Origin: Pyrocephalus nanus
Lineage: Eukaryota; Chordata; Aves; Passeriformes; Tyrannidae
Length of the DNA stretch: 64,000 bases
NCBI GenBank assembly: GCA_038380795.1
Contig: CM076260.1
Coordinates: 28,864,634 to 28,928,633, forward strand
Reading direction: 5' to 3'
Under the pieces are notes generated by a model. That model had not been told where the DNA came from, searched no databases, and saw only the letters and a program-made list of their open reading frames with translations. Of this stretch, positions 41,238-51,611 are shown one piece after another. A program made the position numbers and the translations under genes. Numbering within the stretch: the first letter of the stretch is position 1; each line of letters begins with the position of its first letter.

Positions 41238-41260
41238 GGGGGGGCGGGGGGGGGGGGGGG
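41238..41260 (+). repeat. G-run (7 G, C, 15 G)
   Basis: A run of 7 G, one C and 15 G, followed by a purine-rich GA stretch to about 41400. Capable in principle of G-quadruplex folding; also a likely sequencing problem spot. Confidence 0.95.
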
Positions 41261-42454
41261 AAGAGGGAGGGAATACTGGCATGATGAGTAGGAGAGAGAG
41301 AAATGCTGGCAAAAGAAACCAAGTGGGCAGATTTGAAGCAGTAGAGGGGGAGGGAGAAAAAGGTGTCTGAGGAAGGGAGACTGCAACAAAAGTGGGGAGA
41401 GGAGAAATGATAAATAAGTGCACTGAAAATACAGCGTAAAGTGAAAAGGTTCTGACTACTGGTGTACACTCCTTTCAGAACTTAAGGGGAAAAAACCCAC
41501 ATGGTTCCTGAATTTTAGAGGATTGTCAGTAGAATATAAGGGAATTTCAAACTGGGAGGTTGAGAAGTCTTACCTGTTCATCTTTTAAACCTAAGGAGAT
41601 CCATAAAATAAAACAAACCTAAGGAAAAAGAACAACAGTATTCATTTGGCCACTTGAATTCCAGATAGTTGGAAAATGACAGTACTGAAGGTGTCTGTGT
41701 AATCTTAATCATTTTGTGCTTTGATGCAATTTTAAATTATATAATCTTGCACTTCTTGTAAGCCACCTGCTTTACTCAGTGCGTAGAGTACATGTCCTCT
41801 TCAAATTAATCAATTCTTCCAAGAATTGGAGAGTGTACTTCAAATGGAGCTTTCCTTCTCATAGGCTTCATGGGCTTACAGAGCCAGAATTCCAGTTAAT
41901 GAAAGAATCCAAAAGGTGACAAATAGCAAACAAAAAAATCCAAGAAGCTCTGAGGAGGATATAGAACAAAGTGCTGCTGATTGCCAAGAGGAGCAGTAAG
42001 TGTTGCCCAAGAACTGGGTAGTGGCTGTGGACAGAAATACTTCAATGAACAACGAAGTGGTCATAGAAAATATCACACAATTTCAGTAGAAGAAAGAATT
42101 GCTTCACATCTATGAGAGCTGAAGGTTGCTATGGAGAGCAGGATTCTTATCCTCCCTCTGTCCTCCCTGTGCTGAGTCATTTCAATCAAAGCCTTCGCAG
42201 GTGGTGCTACTTGTATGGTCCTCAGCCATTGCTCATGCAACTCATCCTCAGGTCCAATCTTTGAAATAATTGACTCTTACTTTTTCTTGCCAGTTATGTG
42301 TTCCAAAACCCATCCTATTAGTATGATTAATTATAATTATTAATAAGTATTTATTGCAGAAGTTCCTGCAGGCTAGTATGGGCTCCATTGCATTAAGAAT
42401 TTAAAAAGTGATAAAATGATCTTTCTGGAGATTGTGACTGTCTGAATACCTAAA

Positions 42455-42600
42455 ACAGGCAGACCACAGGAGGTGAGGCAATGAGGGCAGTAGGATGAAG
42501 AATGATTTGCCCAAGGTCACTCAGGAGACATTTAATGGCAGTGCTGGAATGAGATACTGTCAGAATCACAGGAGTTCTGATGCTAGGAGTCATTTGTTTA
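42455..42600 (-). mobile_element. MIR-like ancient SINE relic
   Basis: The + strand has ATTTGCCCAAGGTCACTCAG, then TGGCAGTGCTGGAATGAGA and CACAGGAGTTCTGATGCTAG. This is the reverse complement of the MIR-type core (in MIR the sense phrase is 'gtgaccttgggcaagt'). It is the clearest of the four such relics in the window. Orientation relative to MIR is therefore minus. Confidence 0.75.
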
Positions 42601-42837
42601 AAAAGACTGACTGCCATGCATTTAAACAAAATGATCTGTAATGGAAGACTGTCACCTGTGATCTGAGCAAAGTAATTTATTATGCAAGAGCCATACAGAT
42701 AATTTACAATAGTTCTTCTGTGCCTTTAATGTATAGTAACTGTAATCACGGAATTGCTTCTGAAATCTCTTTTATGCTTCTTGGCACTCCATATGGTGGT
42801 TGGATACTGCAGAAAAAAATATCCTCCAGGAATCATT

Positions 42838-42870
42838 GAGCCAGGCTTTGAGCCAGGCTTTAAGCCAGGC
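42838..42870. repeat. 12-bp tandem repeat, 2.75 copies
   Basis: GAGCCAGGCTTT is repeated twice, followed by a partial AAGCCAGGC. Confidence 0.95.
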
Positions 42871-43773
42871 AATCTCCTCTAACAGTTTCAGAGAAAGCCA
42901 TACTATAAAAATGTAAATGTGGTAGCAATACTTCTTCTTCACACCATTTTTAAAAAGGTAAACGTAAGTGTTGTTCAAACCACAGTGCAGCTTGAGAGCA
43001 TTTGTAAAGGGCATAAAAAATCTGAGTTACTGTGTGGCTTTACACACCTGTGACAGTGAAGGCTCTCTGATTCAGATATTTGTCATCAAATCACATCTGT
43101 AGACTTACAAATAATTGCAACTCTGCACTGGTTTCTTTCCTCTTTTCCTCCCCTTACTTCTCTTCTACACATATTTTGTTGCAAGCACTCAAGCATTATG
43201 CCTTCCTGAGGCATTTGGGTAAACACCGCCCACCAAGAGGTGTGGTTTTATAGTGTGTTCACTGGCATAAGTGAAAAAGATTATAACAAACCAGTAACAA
43301 ATGAGATAATGTGTGTGTGTGATTGGAATGTATCACTAGATACATTAGCAAATGCTGAAAGATTATATGTTCATGTGCAATCCAGAATAGGAGAAATGAG
43401 GAAAAGAGGTATCAAAAGGGAGGCAAGAAAGAGAAACTGACAATGGAGAAGGGAAGACAAAATGTTGAACAAGCAAGAGATAGGTTTAAAGGGGGAAGAG
43501 TAAACAGAGGAGATAAAAAAAGAATCATTCATATGCTGAGTTGGAAGGGACCCATAAGGATCATCAAGTCCAACCCTTAGGCCTGCACTGACAGCCCCAA
43601 GAGTCACATCATGTGCAAGAGAGTCTCATCCGAACACTTCTTGAGCTCTGACAGGCTTGGTGCTCTGACCACTTCCCTGGGAGCCTATTCCAGTGTTCAA
43701 ACACCTTCTGGGTGAAGAAACTTTACCTAATATCCCACCTTAACCCCCTTTAACACAACTTAAGGCCTGTCCA

Positions 43774-44022
43774 TCAGGTCCTGTCCCTGATCATCATGGA
43801 GACGAGATCAGTGCCTGCTCCTCCTCTTCCCCTCACAAGAAAATTGTAGACGGCAATGACATTTCCCCTCAGTCTACTCTTCAGTCTGAATAGACCAAAT
43901 GACCTCAGCTGCTCCTCATATGGCTTTCCCTCAAGGCCCTTCACCATCTTCCTTGCTCTCCTTTGGACACTCCCTAATAGCTTAATGTCTTTTTTATATT
44001 GCGGTGCCCAAAACTGCCACAA
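43774..44022 (-). pseudogene. CR1 ORF2 C-terminal tail remnant
   Basis: About 82 codons: FWAPQYKKDIKLLGSVQRRA, then KMVKGLEGKPYEEQLRSFGL and FRLKSRLRGNVIAVYNFL. This is the conserved C-terminal region of CR1 ORF2. It is in a different frame from the preceding segment, so a frameshift lies near 44025. It ends in a stop at 43774 before the 3' UTR. Confidence 0.93.
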
Positions 44023-44025
44023 TAT

Positions 44026-44424
44026 TCAAGGTGAAGCTGCACCAGTGCAGAGCAGAGAGGGACAATCCCCTCCCTCGACCTGTTGGCAATCTTTTGCCTG
44101 ATGCCCCCCAGGACACGGTTGGCCCTCCTGGCTGCCAGGGCACTGCTGGCTCAGATTCAACTTGCCACTGACCAGGACCCTGAGGTCGCTTTCCATGGCA
44201 CTGCTTTCTAGCATCTCATTCCCCAGTCTGTACAGACATCCAGGGTTGCCCCATCCCAGGTGCAGAATTCTGCACTTTCCCCTGCTGAACTTCCTGTGGT
44301 TTCTCTGCAGGGCCTCACTGACTTCAAGGGAGCAAAAAGCTCCTCCCAGCTTTGTGTCACCTGCAAACTTGCTTAGCATCCCTTCCAGTCCTGCACCCAC
44401 ATTTATGAAGATGTTGAAGAGCAC
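44026..44424 (-). pseudogene. CR1 reverse transcriptase palm/thumb remnant, active-site mutant
   Basis: About 132 codons starting LFNIFINVGAGLEGMLSKFA. The RT active-site box, FADD in CR1, reads FAGDTKLGG here: the codon at 44361-44359 is GGT (Gly) instead of an Asp codon. This alone would abolish polymerisation. Then come the CRILHLGWGNPGCLYRLGNE block and SDLRVLVSGKLNLSQQC, both standard CR1 C-terminal landmarks. The frame is lost after that. Confidence 0.93.
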
Positions 44425-44658
44425 AAGGCCTAAGATGGAGCCCTGTGGAACCCCACTAGTGACAGGTCACCACTCTGATATTACCCCATTCACTATTACC
44501 CCTTATGCTCGACCTGTGAGCCACCACATGATGTGTTTATCTGGCTGTGTGCTGGACATTCTGTCCAGAAGGAACATGTGGGAGATAGTATTGAAAGCTT
44601 TACTAAAATCCAAAAAGATTACATCGTCTTCCCTTGATCAACTAGGTGGGTTACCTTG

Positions 44659-45297
44659 TCATAAAAGGTTTGATAAGCAGGACTTTCCTCTCCTAAAGAC
44701 ATGCTGGCTGTGACTGATGACAGTGTTGTCTTTCAAGTATTTTTCAATACTTCCCAGAATAATCTTCTCCATAACTTTATCAGTCACTGAAGTGAGACTG
44801 ACAGGCCTGTAGTTTCTGGGGTACTCCTTCTTGCCCTTCTTGACAACTGAGACAATGTTCACCAGCTTCCAGTCAGCTGAGACCTCTCTGTATTCCCAAG
44901 ACCTCTCAAAAATCATGGAGAGAGGCTTTTTGATGACATCAGCCAGTTCTTTGAGGATTCTGGGATGAATCCCATGAGGCCCCATAGATTTGTAGGGGTC
45001 CAGCTGGAGCAGCAGATCCCGCACAATTTCAGGATTGACTGGGAGTTGGTCATTCTCACAGTCATGATCCTTCAGCTCAGGGCACTGAGACCCCCTTGGT
45101 CCACCATCTGTATTGAAGACAGAGGCAAAGAAAGCATTAAACACCCCTGCCTTGTCTCTGTCCCTGTCTGTGAGGTGACCATGTAATGGGCCAATGTTAT
45201 TTCTATACTGACTATTGCCAATAATGTATTTGAAAAAACTCTTTTTACTGTCCCCCACATTTTTATTTACCTTCAACTCCAGCTGAGCTTTGGCCAC
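44659..45297 (-). pseudogene. CR1 reverse transcriptase, N-terminal part
   Basis: About 212 codons from the linker (MAKAQLELKVNKNVGDSKKS) into the fingers of the CR1 reverse transcriptase. Seen: GVFNAFFASVFNTD, SMGPHGIHPRILKELADVI, WKLVNIVSVVKKG, NYRPVSLTSVTDKVMEKII and FRRGKSCLSNLL. The NYRPVSLTS block is a conserved RT motif. The frame breaks at the end of this segment, just before the region that should carry the first catalytic Asp (LDFSKAFDT-type motif). Confidence 0.94.
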
Positions 45298-45579
45298 AGA
45301 AATTTTCTCCCTACAGTGTCAAGCAGCGTCTCTGCATTCCCGTGTTACTTGACTTTTCTTCCACTGAGCACACACCTTCCTTTTTTGCCTTATTTCCAAG
45401 AGAAGATCCCTCCTCAGCCAAGCCAGCCTTCTGCCTCACCTGCTTGAATTCCGACATTTGGAATTTGTGGCCTCAGGAGATGATTTTTAAAAGTGGCAAG
45501 CACTGAGGGACCCAATACCTGCAAAAACATTTTCCCAGGGGACTTTACGTACTTACTAGCAGCCTGAAATCTGCTCTCC

Positions 45580-46239
45580 TCATGTCCAGAGTTGAGGTTT
45601 TGCTGGCACCTTTCCTCCTTTTAAACTCAATCCCTTTGAGGACACAGTGGCCAAGACAGCCCAAATCTCCACTTCACTCACAAGATCCATTCTGTTGACA
45701 AGCAGCAGATTAAGGAGGGCATCTTTCTGAGTTGGCTTCCATAAGAACTGTTCCCTAAAGCTGTGGTCCAGGTTTTTTAGAAATCTTCTGGCCTGGGTTG
45801 TACCAGCTGTGTGATGCTCCCAGTTAATTTCTGGCAAGTCCACCATAAGCACAAGGGCACTTGACTTGGAAGTGTCCCTCAGTTCCTCAAAGAATAGTTT
45901 GTTAGCGTCGTTGTCCTGGCTGGGAGGTCTACAGCAGACCCCCATGGTGACATTGACATTATTTTTTTGCCCCTTGATTCTTACCCAGAGACTCCCAACT
46001 CTGCCATGGCCAGCTGTGAGCTCCATACATTCTAACCCTTCTATTACATACAGTGCTATCCCTCCATCTCTTCTGCCCTGCCTATCCATCCTGAAGAGCC
46101 TGTAACCATCCAACAGGGCACTCCAGTCACAGGACTCATCCCACCAGGTTTCACTCATGATGTCAAATCTCTGGGACTGGGCCAAAGCTTTGAGCTCCTC
46201 TTGTTTGTTCCTCATGCTGTGTGCAGGGGTGCAGGACAT
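45580..46239 (-). pseudogene. CR1 ORF2 endonuclease domain remnant
   Basis: About 219 codons of an APE-type endonuclease of a CR1 LINE, the enzyme that nicks target DNA to prime reverse transcription. Recognisable pieces in order: MRNKQEELKALAQS, SETWWDESCDWSALLDGYRL, QGRRDGGIALYV, SLWVRIKGQ, GVCCRPPSQDND and PEINWEHH. The active-site phrase normally reading GDFN has lost two residues (here VDLPEINW: Asp kept, Asn lost). The later SDH motif is gone: the phrase that should read GHSDHEM appears as GHCVLKG in another frame, so a frameshift lies before it. Catalytically dead. Confidence 0.93.
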
Positions 46240-47854
46240 TTCAGGTGTGGTACTTGGTAGCCAATGCCTTGTGAAGCAGGTTGAAGGATCCTATTAGTGC
46301 TACCAGCCCTTCATAAAAGGGTTAAGGAGAAATAAGTGAATGGGGTATGAAGACTGTTATCTCAGTTTCTTTCTATCACCTTCTTCCTGCAAGGCTCCCA
46401 CTCCTCATTTCTGATTTCTACATTTTCCCTTCTAAATGTCAAACCTTCAGTTTAGTCATTTGAAAGAGTTTGACCTGAGTAAAGTCAGAGCTTTTTTCTT
46501 TCCCCTAACCCGCATTGCCTAAATTAAAATAAAGTAGAACTAACTGTCAAGGTAAAATCTTGAGGATTCTGCCCCTACCCTGTGCTATCCCTGATCCCCT
46601 TCCCTCCCTGTCCTTTACCCTTCTTCTGGACTGTCTAAGTTCTCCTGTTTACCTCCAAAAACCTTCATTCTATGTAGCTATATATCAAAAGAAGATCTGT
46701 TTTGATCTTCTCATTATGTGCTTAATCACTGCTTAATATTATGTGAGAATTTTTTGCATCCATGATCATTCTTAAGAGGAATTGAAATAACCTTTAAATA
46801 AAGAATACAGAACAATTTACAATCCTACTAATCAACATAAATACATTTTAAATGACCTGTTTATTTCTTTGGTGTCAAGCAATCTAATTGGGTTTGATTT
46901 CCCAATAGAGGTATATACAAGGAATATTCTACTCTTCTTATATGCTACTGTTAGTTTTAGCTGAAATTCAAATTCCAGCTCAAATTCACAGAGCTCAGGA
47001 AGAAATCATGGGGAGAGAGGCAGAAAGCAGGTATATATTTACAAGTTTTTTTGACAGCATGACCTCTGTTGAAACTAAAAGGTCTGAGGATCATAAGCTA
47101 TTCTAATGGCATTGCCCAGCTTAGTTTTTGTACTGTAGCCAAGGAAACAGTCAAGTAGTAAGGCTTATTTAAGAAGAGTTCTTCTGCTCAGGATTTGACT
47201 AAACCGTTTTTGGTGCACAGAATATTTCAGCAGGCAGTACCCCTTTGGAGTTCCCAGCTGTTTCTGAGAGTGTTTGTCAAGCATGTCTCTATCCTGTGTG
47301 CCATACCAAGGCCAGATATGGCCATACACACACCATTTGTAAGCCTGCTAACTCTGCTCCTCATTGTGAAAACCACATAAATCCCAAAAACTAGCTGTGG
47401 TGAAAATAATAGATTCCCAGTCTGAATCATCAAGGTGCCCTGGCACCAGGGTATTCAGAGTCTCACCTCCACAACCAAGCACAGGTGCTGATCCAAGAAT
47501 TCATGTACTTTAGCCAGGTGGGTAAACTGAATTCAGTTTTTGGCTCATTAAAAAAAGGTCAGTTACTTTAAAGTTAAAGTTTCTGAATTTGCAGATTCAT
47601 TTAGCAATTTGCTTCCTTAATTTATTTTGTACTTACATACATAAATTTTCTTTGAACTATTAACCTGTAGTGTGAAATACTACCTTTGAAATGTACCTCA
47701 CAATATACATTTTTCAGAAATCTTCACCATAAAAGTCCAACAAAGCTCTTAGCACTGGTCCTTTTTCCCAGATTTAATGAATTGTCTTTATTTATAAATT
47801 AAGAATGGGAATTGATGAGTAAAATTAAGTATATTTGGAAATAAATTAGGTTTA

Positions 47855-47897
47855 GTATTTAATAAATACTCTGATGGTATTTAATAAATACCCTGAT
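47855..47897. repeat. 22-bp tandem duplication with palindromic core
   Basis: GTATTTAATAAATACTCTGATG is followed by a copy with one difference (ACTCT to ACCCT). The first 15 bases of each unit, GTATTTAATAAATAC, form a perfect inverted repeat. Confidence 0.95.
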
Positions 47898-48704
47898 TCA
47901 TGTTTTTGCATAATTCTGCTGCTTTCTTTTAAGCCTCACTATGCTTTTAAAGGAACATTTTTTTTTCCCACATACAGGTAATGAAAATTCATATATTGAG
48001 AAGCACTGTTGTTAGTTGTAGATGGAGTAAAATGCACAGCAGTGAAAAAGAAGTAAAAGAATTCTGTTGCATAATGCTGTAGAGTTTCAGGCCTGTTTCT
48101 AACGTCAGCTTTGCTCAGTCCATAAGTTCAGTGACTTCTGGTACCTTATAGAAAGTCTAATAAGTGTTCTTTGAAAGTGGTTATTTTCTTTCCATTTTAA
48201 AATACATTTGTACTGATCTTAAAAATTCCACAGATTAAATTATAGTATCAGAAGTACTTATCTTATTGTTAAGTAAAAGGCATGTGAAAATTATGAAAAT
48301 AGATGGGATTCAGTAGTAGTCAATTAATTAGTGAGTTGGGGAAAATATTCAACTAGAGTTCTGCTGTCAGAGTTCTGAAGGGATGCTATAGGGAACCTGT
48401 GTTACTACAGTACTTTTATTTTTTCTTTCTTTAAAACTCAAATACCAGTAATATTCCCATGAATCAAGGGAATCCTGGCTTAACTGTAATGGATAATTTT
48501 GTTTGTAATGAGTGTAACAGTAAACCATTTTATTCTTTAAGTATTCTAGCTAATATTTTCACTACTTCTTAGGACTAGCTGGTAATTTGTATATCCAGTC
48601 AAAACAAGTTTGAGGCAAGTGCATGTCTGAATGTTAAATTAAGAGATTCTCTACAGATGTAAAATGGGGCTGATTTAATATGTTCTTTTATCCATGATTA
48701 AGGG

Positions 48705-48840
48705 ACTTCCATAGTCCCCTGCTCAAAGGGGTCCAGTTAAAGTAGGTCCATGTAGTCAAATTTAGAATATCCCCAAGGCTGGAAACGGCACAGCCTTTCT
48801 TGGCAACCTGGTCCAGTACCTGGTCAACTCCTGTTCTGGG
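48705..48840 (-). mobile_element. Old CR1 LINE scrap
   Basis: The + strand phrases CCCCTGCTCAAAGGGGTCCA, AGAATATCCCCAAGGCTGGA, CACAGCCTTTCTTGGCAACC and TGGTCCAGTACCTGGTCAAC parallel the reverse complement of the CR1 3' UTR and tail ('...ccctgctcaagcagggtc ... gaatatctccaaggatggag ... ctctgggcaacctgttccagtg...'). More diverged than the other CR1 copies; ends not sharp. Confidence 0.78.
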
Positions 48841-49299
48841 AGAGCTATTAAATTTTAGAGATCATGTGGCAATTAAGAGTGATGGTTATCATACTTGTTC
48901 TCAAGAGAGTGTTTATATATTTGTAAGCAGGACCAAATGCACATGGATTAATGTTCAGAATATACCAGCTGACCTTGCATCCTATGTATGAATGAAAGAA
49001 GGCCCTCTATAAGCTCTGTTCCTGAAGGTGATGATGATATACTCCAAACACAAGCAAAAAGGACATTAATTCTTTGAGATCAAAACAATTACTGACTTCA
49101 GTAAGCCTACAAATGCTCATTTCTAAAAACTTATAGATGAAGGAAAATATACTATATAGATTGAGAGAAATAAATGTGGTACAGATTTCCTGAAAAGATT
49201 GATACTGACAACTATGATGCTATAAATATCATCTGAAAGCCTTGTAAAGCAATTTATGCTTTATTATTTATTATTTTATTGCTTTGTTATTAATTATTA

Positions 49300-50000
49300 A
49301 GTATTCCATCATCAATAGCTGGGACAAGAGACCCATGAACATTAGGCAGTGAGAGTTCAGAAGAACTGTATCTCATCAGTCAAACTTCACTGCTTGTTTT
49401 GATGCAATTACAAAATTCAGGGGCAATTGGAATGAAGTAGATCATATATATTTGGATTCTAGTGAAGTATTTAACATGGCATATTAGGAATTTTCAGTTT
49501 TAAAATTTGATTCAATACTGTCTTCAATAAGTTCATGACCATGCAGGCCATAAACTGCCTAAATGAGTACAAAAAATAGAAATAATAAACAGCAGCATAT
49601 TAGGAAGAGGAATCTAAAAGAGATGGCATTTGTTAGCAAGAGTTGGCAAGAGTTATATTTGTTTAATGCCTACATTAGTAGTCTGGAAGAAAAAGAGCAC
49701 ACTAATGAAGTCTGAAGATGATATTAAATTTGAAGGAGTGTGCACATAATTAAAGAAAAAAGATTAAATGGAATTTAGAAATTACAGATATGGTAAAACT
49801 GAAAAATGTAATTCATCTTACAAATATGAAAGTCTGTTCCCCTTGAGGTAATAATCCGGAACCCTGGTATGGTGAAAGATATTGGTATTTGTAAAACACA
49901 AGAAAGTAGGTGAATTCAGAAGATTCCATGAGGCATTACCATTCTTATATATAACAGTGATTTTATGGGACTGTAACAATAGTTTCTCCATATGTGCATG
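49300..50000 (+). mobile_element. Ancient CR1-like LINE, reverse transcriptase region
   Basis: Translated pieces on the + strand recall CR1 RT motifs. Near 49436-49480 the bases read as VDHIYLDSSEVFNMA, matching the family's VDLVYLDFSKAFDT box (first catalytic Asp). Near 49708-49740 they read SEDDIKFEGV, matching FADDTKLEG (active-site Asp pair). The distance between them (about 265 nt) is of the right order for CR1. Upstream, near 49350-49410, the sequence resembles the 'KSCLTNLLSFYD' block. Many stops and indels. An old relic; the boundaries are guesses. Confidence 0.6.
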
Positions 50001-50438
50001 AAAACAAGTTTCACTTCAGGTGATGCAACTAGGCTGGAAGACATATTGTAAAACTAGGTGCGTGCACAAAAGAGGGTAATTGAGGAGGTTAAGAGGAATG
50101 ATGTGCAAGCAGTGACTAAAACATAACAGAGTTTAGCTGGTTCACTGAGGAGTCTTCAAAATAAAAGATGATTGAACATACGTAGGACAAACTTGCCACA
50201 TTTTATGTATTTTCCAGTGATGAGAGCATCCCTTGAATGGATATTGCCTATCATATTTTTACGATTATAGGAACTGTTCTTTCGTTGTTCTTTGAAAACA
50301 TGGGTTCTCAAAAAGGCAGATGCAGGAAGAGCAGTTATGAATCAATTACTAATCTTATGGTTTGATAAATTATCTCCCATAAGAAAGTGAAGAAAATAAA
50401 AAAGTAATAACATTTGATATTAAGCAATGCAATAAATA

Positions 50439-50443
<5 letters not shown>

Positions 50444-50490
<47 letters not shown>
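50444..50490 (+). repeat. 47-A homopolymer
   Basis: Forty-seven consecutive A preceded by GCAATAAATAAAATT, which contains AATAAA hexamers about 10 nt upstream. This looks like a poly(A) tail of a retrocopy, but I recognise no transcript in the preceding sequence. It may be an expanded homopolymer. Confidence 0.9.
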
Positions 50491-50494
<4 letters not shown>

Positions 50495-51575
50495 AATGCT
50501 CCATTACAGCAAAGTCTAGTTCCCACTGGGTCCCCAGGAAAAGTCCTTTCTAAAAATTCACCTCAGCATCTTAACAGTGTGTCTGCTCCTTGTCTTTGCA
50601 AGATTCCTTAAATACCCAATCTTATCCCAATCTGCCTGTTATCCGAGTTCTCACAGTCTGTTGCGCCTTAGAAAATGTAGCTGTGTGAGCCCAAATGCTA
50701 CTGTTCAATAAGTGATCATCCTTCTCTTCAGAGACTCTATTGCCACCTCAATTGCTAGGACAAAGTAATCAGCCACATTTCTGCCAGCTATCCTGCCACA
50801 TTCTCAGATAGAAACTTAGCATATAATAAGCTGCAAATAAATTAAAATGAAAAAAGGTCCACCCATGAAAATTATGAGGCTATTCTCATCTGCATTTTTA
50901 AAATTACACTGGGTGACTGACTCAGAAGTATGCTTTCCCTTCAGCCAGCTACTTAGAATATTTATTCTCCCCTGAAAGTACTACTAATATTTTAAAATTT
51001 ACTCTCTGGATAATACCAGGCGAGGGCCTTTGGAAACTTCTCCAGTTTCCACTTTGGTATCTCTCACAACACTCAAAAACTTGTTACAGGCAAAAGGGAA
51101 TAAACATATGTAGAGCTAAGGGTTTATTCTAATTGAATTTTTAACAGGCTAATCAAAAGACAAATACCTCTCATTAGTTCAGTTACAATCACAAATCTAA
51201 AGCTTCATTAGCAATACAGGTAATATTGTTAAACAAAAGCTTACTTCTATCTGCCCCTTTTCTCTGGTGTTACACTTTCTGTATAATACTCCTCTGTGTC
51301 CTAAGCTAATGCTGTCTACATTCCCCAAGCAGAAGAGGAGAAAGGGTTACAGTGAGATATCAGCATCCTGAGGTATCAACAGGAAAAGTGCAATGTTCAG
51401 GGTGGAGGTTGCTGCTTCCTTGGCGCTGAATATGCTTGGTTTTATTTTTATATGTGTTTTAACACAGTCTGCTCCCATGTCCGGTCTTTTCTTTAATAAA
51501 CCAGTCCTCTGTTAGTTCCCCTGCTGGCTATACTTGATTTACAAAGCCACAAGCATGTAGTGACCACTGACTGAC

Positions 51576-51611
51576 TGTGATTTGTGATTTGTTGTGATTG
51601 TGGTTTGTGGC
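51576..51611. repeat. Imperfect TGTGATT repeat
   Basis: TGTGATTTGTGATTTGTTGT and GATTGTGGTTTGTGG: several near-copies of TGTGATT. Confidence 0.8.

Larger units (their letters stand above)
43521..46245 (-). mobile_element. CR1 LINE, 2.7 kb, decayed
   Basis: The longest mobile element in the window. Its 3' end is at 43521 (AGAATCATTCATATGCTGAG, then TTGGAAGGGACCCATAAGGA, the reverse complement of the CR1 3' end). Going up the minus strand from the 5' side the order is: endonuclease remnant (46239-45580), linker, reverse-transcriptase fingers (45297-44659), palm with the active-site region (44424-44026), C-terminal tail (44022-43774), 3' UTR. This is the normal CR1 ORF2 order. Frameshifts separate these segments, and both enzyme active sites are damaged, so it cannot move itself. 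ORF1 and the 5' UTR are absent; the exact 5' end near 46245 is uncertain. It lies antisense to ADGRB3. Confidence 0.96.

Noticed and set aside
41125..41469. Pro/Ser-rich minus-strand frames up to 114 codons
   Set aside because: Produced by the G-run and purine-rich tract on the plus strand; low complexity, no gene context.
44162..44713. 183-codon plus-strand reading frame
   Set aside because: It is the antisense shadow of the CR1 reverse transcriptase on the minus strand.
50335..50611. Poly-Phe and poly-Lys reading frames
   Set aside because: Translations of the 47-A homopolymer, not proteins.
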